Positions 18,455 to 22,834 of a stretch of 22,834 nt of DNA are shown piece by piece. The stretch spans positions 1 to 22,834 of the forward strand of contig JAIPMN010006198.1 of the NCBI GenBank assembly GCA_020650975.1, written 5' to 3'. The first letter of the stretch is position 1. Each line of letters opens with the position of its first letter. The notes beneath the pieces were generated by a model, which was not told where the DNA came from, did no database searches, and worked only from the letters and a program-made list of their open reading frames with translations. Made by a program: the position numbers and the translations under genes. The DNA is from Apostichopus californicus. Lineage: Eukaryota; Echinodermata; Holothuroidea; Aspidochirotida; Stichopodidae.

Positions 18455-19492
18455 TAACAAGCCAATGCATAGCTGCCTGTTGCCTTCAGCAAGCAAACAA
18501 AGATCTGGGCGATAGTTCTAAATTTAAACGATGTTATTTCACATCAAAGGTGCTTTTCATTTCAATCAGGCTTGGTAACTCCATTTTGGGGTCAAATACT
18601 TCCACCTCTAAGAGTCATGCTTCTCTTGTAATTCTAAACAATGATGTCACAGAACATTATTGATGTAAAAAACACTGTGCTACTGCAAGTAAGGAAATAA
18701 CCTAAGAAAGCCTCCTCAGACTACACCCAGGAAACATATTTAATGTAACAAACAGTTGAGACTCACAAAAAAAACTCCCCTGAGGCTTGTGGGTAACTTG
18801 CAGACATCATCATATTTGGTTAATTTTTACTTGCAAATAGGTTTTGTTACTTCTATTGAAAGTTGTCCATCTCGTTAAAAACTACACTGAAAAATTGTGC
18901 TGGCGTTGTTGCATACTTCCTACATATCCACCAACACCCAACACCACCGAAAAAAGAAAGCCTTTACAGTTAATTTCATCATTTGCCACACCAAATTTTT
19001 TCGAGGGGTGCTAATTGTGACACCCAGGTACCACACCTCTGGCAAAAGTTACTGGTTCATGTCAGACATAGCATAGTAAAAGGTCCAACATTAGGTTCAC
19101 GGTGTCAAAATCTTCTTCAAAAGGAAATTCACACCTTAGGTTTCTTGGATAAGCCCTGACTAGTGCATTTGCCCTTGTCCTCAGGAAAACCTACACTTGC
19201 AGTATTGAAAATGCCATGCAGTACGCAACAGCACGAAACACCAAAATATTAACAAATTATGATAGTTTTTCTGACATACAATGCCCATATAAGTAAAAGC
19301 TGCTAGGTGACTGCTACAAACGTATTGCTAAGTACTGTGAAACGAAAATGACCATGTCCATTCACATTATATAATTTTACAAAATTGATAATAATCAACA
19401 GGAAACTTTTTAGGTAAAAAAAGGATACTTATCGGCCTGTGACACTTGTAAACACTTCAGTTTTTATCTAGATGTAAGAAATCTCTCCGTAC

Positions 19493-19763
19493 CTGCATAA
19501 GATTCAGGATAAAACTCTGGAGCGTTGTCGTTGACGTCCAGAAGATTTACCTCCACTAGCACCACAGATGAGAGACCTCCACCGTCCGTAGCTCTGATTT
19601 GAAACTCAAAGGACGTGATTCCGCCATCTCGGTCCAGTTCCTGTGTGGTACAGATGTCGCCACTGTTTGGGTCTATGGAAAACTGTGAATGAGATGGAAT
19701 GCCAGCGCCAGTCGAGTAGGTCACCTCTCCTGATGTATCAGCATCTGCATCGGTAGCTTGTAC
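19493..19763 (-). CDS. Cadherin exon 1 of window: rest of EC repeat R1 and start of R2
   Basis: 271 nt, codons 1-90 of the visible segment. The exon opens in phase 0 after the acceptor ttttgttaacag with VQATDADAD, the second calcium motif of an EC repeat. It continues through FSIDPNSGDI, the LDRE-like ELDRDG, and IRATDGGG, and ends R1 with the canonical linker LLDVNDNAPEF. It then begins R2 (YPESYA) and stops in phase 1 at a CAG|GTACGG donor. The first third of R1 (A and B strands) must lie on an exon further right. A possible piece at 19925-19955 is discussed under findings. All calcium ligands of R1 visible here look intact. Confidence 0.9.
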
Positions 19764-19857
19764 CTGTTAACAAAACCAAATATATGAAACTGTATCAAAT
19801 AATTGTTCAAAGCGAAAATAGCAACAATCTGACATTTGTGCCAAGAATGGCATCCAA

Positions 19858-20087
19858 TTATCAATCTTTACCTTCAGTAAGTTCAAAACTAACTGGTTTA
19901 GATATTTACAATTGAAGAGCTTACCTGTCTCCCCAAAACTTTAGCACTCTCGTGCCTAGAATGAACTAGTACCTTTTAACGCCATGCGCCCTCTATGTCC
20001 GCACCTCTCTGGTCAATGCCCTTCCCTGGGACTTATTCTACCACCCAAAGTGCCTAGGTGTACTTTTATCAATCTTTACCTTCAGTA
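19858..20087. repeat. 22-bp exact direct repeat flanking a 186-bp insert
   Basis: The 22 bases beginning ttatcaatctttacct occur at 19858-19879 and again at 20066-20087. The 186 bp between them has no poly(A) or obvious terminal inverted repeats. The repeats could be a target-site duplication around an insertion, or the footprint of a local tandem duplication. Confidence 0.6.
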
Positions 20088-22777
20088 GCTTACTGACATT
20101 ATCCCTTACTTTTTCAAACACTGTGCATACTTGTCTTTGTCTTTCTCTGTGCTTCCTCTGAATATGTAATACTATAAATGGTTATTCACATGTAAAATTG
20201 TAAATGAATGTTATGTACTTAAAAGACCAACTGTGGTGGGGAGAGGGATGGGGGGTTGGGATATATGCAAACTGAGGTACAACATCATCATGAAATATTT
20301 TAACATTCCTCTGTTTCAAGCTTGTGTAGCTGTTTGATGCTTGTGGCAAGTTTGTATAGTAGCATACATGTATGTGTATACATGAATGATACAACATCTA
20401 TAACAGGGAAAGGGAGGAGATTGGGTGGGGGGTGGGATGGAAAATGACCTCAGAGATGGAATACCACTGAATCTCCTCTATATCGTACTGTACATGCCTA
20501 ATTGTTCATCTTCGTTGACGAAGATCAATTGTATCACATGATAAGTCTCAATATACCCTGGTGGTGTACGGTAGCTAGGAGGTAGGTCTTTACTAGACTT
20601 CAAACATTGGTAAGTTGTTACCTCAGAAAAGTGAAGAGAATGTTATAAACATAAACAAGTGGAATGCTGCTCTCAGATTATCAATCACTGCTTCATAAAA
20701 TTCAAAACCCCACTGACAACCCCGATCTTGAAGCAAGCTTGCAAAGGTCATCCACTCATCACTCAATTCTATCATGAATGTTAACTATAAAACCACATGC
20801 AGACCACATTCTCCGCAACTTATACTATAAATAAAAGTTGCCTCCCCAACATACAGGAACATTTCTTTTTACCCTCCTACCTGCCACCTCTGAGACATTT
20901 TACGTACTACAAAGGTTAAAGGTTAAAGACATTCCTATATTTCATGTCACATGATCTCAGAAAGAAAACCAAAGGTAGTCTATAATTTTTTTTTAACTTT
21001 CATTTTATGCTTTACAATAAAGAAATCACATGTAGTCTATATCTGGACTTCTAAATAAGTACACTCAGACAGCCTGATCACTTTAATGAAAATCACCACA
21101 CTTCAAGTGTTCAGTCTGACTTTTTTCAAGGTTTTCTCAAAAACTCATAATAATAACATATTGTTTGTACAATAAACATACTGTACACCTACGACTTAAA
21201 ACTTCTCATACTATTGTTAGGTCAGTGCCACAAAAATGACTTCATTATGTAATGAGAACTATCATTAGGATTGCATATAGAGGCCTTAGTATTAAGTGAA
21301 GAACCCACCCACCCACCTACTAACTTTGGATGTTTGAAACTTAATTGCGATGGTGCATACCAATCTCCATGTAAACATTTCATTGCATGCAATGATGTTA
21401 AAAAGAACTTGACATATTCCTAGTTTTAAAAAATTCTCAACTTTATTATATCACTGCAAAGTATGTGTTTTTTACCAGAAAGTTTTTATTTATTGTTATT
21501 TCGTCTGCTTTTGACTACGCATTACAATTTCTACTAGTCTAGTACATTGACCATCAATACAAATTCCAAGTCGACTTACTTAAACATTTCTAAAATGTTC
21601 TTAGTTCTTACACAAATAGACTAAGTAAAATTAAAACATGGATCTGATTAAGGGATCATAATGGGCAGACAGTTGCTAACTACCAAGATAGCTTTTCGAA
21701 GAGGCTTAAGCCCCTTAGCAGTGCAAATCATTTCATTTACTCTATGGATATTTCATTAGACTAATAGACTAATAGACTTTGCCACTGGGGGAGGGAAGCG
21801 AGAAAAAGGCAAAACGGAATCTTGAAGCAAATATAACCCTCAACAAAATCCTTTCCACATCAACTTACAAGAAGGGATATACCGTCCTCCCAAGCTCAAA
21901 GAGGGAGAGAGAGAGGCAGAGGGGAGGGGGGGGGGTGATAACTGAAAGAGGATCTAAATTTTATGTTTGGTGATGTAAAATGAAAACTTGTTTTTCCCAA
22001 AACAGACTATGAAGTACAACAAACCTTATACACAGTTCCAAAACAACACTCACAAAAGATGTTGTCGGGTTAACCTATTAATATATATGACTATTACTAG
22101 TACTATTGTCCCATGTTACACACCGTTGACTTTTACAAGCTGTTTACTGAATACGTTTAATGATAAATTCCCACACTTCTGCAGGATGTGGCATTGAAAT
22201 ATTAACTCTAGTATCTTTGAAAATAAAATGTATTTAGCTAACTATTTCTAACACACAAAATGGAGTGGTATAGGTGAGTGGGCTTAAGTTATTCAGCTCG
22301 AACAGAAGGTGTTTACAGCTGCCCGACGAGACGACCCTTTATTCGATCCAGGGCATTTGTATGGACTGACTAAAAGCTTTGCATAAAGAGCAATCTCGGC
22401 CCTAAAAGATAACCAATCTACAGAATGGGAAAGGAAACAATTATGAAAAAGTTTCCAAGCATGAAAAATGCAAGAATCCAAATAAGCTGTTATATTTGCA
22501 AGACAATGCTGTTGAGATTTGTGACAAAAAGGGAAAGAATATTTAAAATGGACTCAAAAAGAACCCACTTAAATGAACAGTCAAGTAAAACCCCTGGGAG
22601 AGAAATTAGGCACTGATTGAGTGAATGTTAGCAGAAATAGCTCAAAAAACTAAAAAGAGGGTGAGCTGTTTACAAACTGAGTATGTAGTTGGAATAATCT
22701 TCTAATTAATGGGAAGTTATTTCAACAGTTTGAAATTGTAAACTTTTTATCTCTACCGGGCTTAGAATTTCACAATG

Positions 22778-22812
22778 TAGGCACTTAATTGCTCAAAAAA
22801 TGCAAGTGCCTA
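22778..22812. repeat. 9-bp inverted repeat near the right edge
   Basis: taggcactt (22778-22786) and aagtgccta (22804-22812) are perfect reverse complements around a 17-bp A-rich loop. Possibly the end of a mobile element cut by the window; unproven. Confidence 0.6.
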
Positions 22813-22834
22813 AAAAAAATGAAATTACTTGAAA

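Larger units (their letters stand above)
17038..19492 (-). other. Intron 1 of the window
   Basis: 2455 bp. Contains the 19-bp tandem repeat (17710-17766), an inverted repeat (17997-18030), the dispersed repeat with CA/GACA tract (18119-18454) and a small palindrome caagaac-t-gttcttg (about 17952-17966). No exon with cadherin motifs was found in it. Confidence 0.82.
1..19763 (-). other. Gene locus (internal part): giant non-classical cadherin, 16 exons
   Basis: Joining the minus-strand exons 19763-19493, 17037-16894, 14420-14181, 12262-11258, 10808-10530, 9962-8991, 8322-8083, 7598-7464, 6992-6783, 6464-6092, 5264-5007, 4388-4255, 3808-3599, 2743-2511, 1341-1059 and 243-1 gives 5230 nt in one uninterrupted frame, about 1743 residues. 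It is all cadherin EC repeats, called R1-R17 here, with recurring DxNDNxPxF linkers, LDRE-type and A.D.D.G motifs. Known of the family: such proteins are single-pass surface proteins whose calcium-rigidified ectodomains mediate adhesion (Fat-Dachsous planar polarity, CDH23 tip links). Both termini lie outside the window, so orthology is unresolved. Twelve of 15 introns are phase 1, mostly splitting a Gly codon. Exons 2-9, 11 and 13 are symmetric, so skipping any one would keep the frame. Confidence 0.93.
19764..22834. other. Upstream intron or flank, no confident gene
   Basis: About 3.1 kb. Exon 1 starts in the middle of an EC repeat, so at least part of this is intron. Contents: a possible micro-exon at 19925-19955 (see findings), the 22-bp direct repeat, G-rich patches at 20233-20260 and 20406-20440, a G/A tract at 21901-21936, a short agactaat repeat at about 21758-21777, and the edge hairpin. 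No DxNDN, LDRE or other cadherin motif was found on the minus strand beyond 19955. No promoter or first exon can be named. Confidence 0.75.

Noticed and set aside
1-19763. Assigning the gene to Fat4, Dachsous, CDH23 or PCDH15
   Set aside because: Only internal EC repeats are visible; these are too alike across the families to name an orthologue without alignment or the cytoplasmic tail.
22293-22481. Moderately GC-rich patch with open frames on both strands near the right edge
   Set aside because: Neither strand's translation has cadherin or transposon motifs that I can name; open length is within chance.
1-22834. CRISPR arrays, operons, bacterial promoters, ribosome binding sites or a defence system
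   Set aside because: The window is an intron-rich animal gene. The repeats found are tandem or dispersed eukaryotic types, without spacer structure.

Overview
This is a eukaryotic, metazoan window. About 17% of its length is scattered short GC-richer coding blocks on the minus strand, each bounded by consensus splice signals. The blocks sit in AT-rich, non-coding DNA with microsatellites, homopolymer G/C runs and retroelement debris. A tRNA-headed SINE and a LINE tail with the zinc-knuckle ending C..C..C.SRIGL.SH are both of types I associate with marine deuterostome invertebrates. An echinoderm, hemichordate or lancelet is my best guess, but the species cannot be fixed from the sequence.

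The window holds the interior of one gene, read right to left on the minus strand. I could place 16 coding exons between 19763 and 1. Joined in order they keep one open frame through all 15 junctions and give about 1743 residues. These consist entirely of cadherin extracellular (EC) repeats: one partial repeat (R1), 15 complete repeats (R2 to R16) and one partial repeat (R17) that runs off the left edge. There is no signal peptide, membrane segment, EGF or laminin-G domain, so both ends of the protein lie outside the window. The product is a giant non-classical cadherin of the Fat / Dachsous / CDH23 kind. I cannot tell which, so no gene symbol is given.

Layout by plus-strand position: 22834-19764 is the upstream intron or flank, with one speculative micro-exon at 19925-19955. 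Exons 1-3 (19763-14181) are separated by introns of about 2.5 kb. Two large exons, 4 and 6 (about 1 kb each, more than three EC repeats each), alternate with small exons 5 and 7. Exons 8-16 are small and closely spaced down to position 1. The introns hold a 5'-truncated LINE end (about 593-735), a SINE (4563-4949), tandem repeats of 56 bp (13684-13845) and 19 bp (17710-17766), a dispersed repeat ending in a CA/GACA tract (about 18119-18454), and many purine or pyrimidine tracts.

Most interesting: (1) exon structure suggests a four-EC super-repeat. The same phase-1 intron in the 'TG' of the F..D..TG motif occurs in R2, R6 and R10, and exon pairs 3+4 and 5+6 are 1245 and 1251 nt. (2) Two joints, R2/R3 and R14/R15, have lost all three calcium-binding motifs at once, which predicts calcium-free flexible hinges 12 repeats apart.
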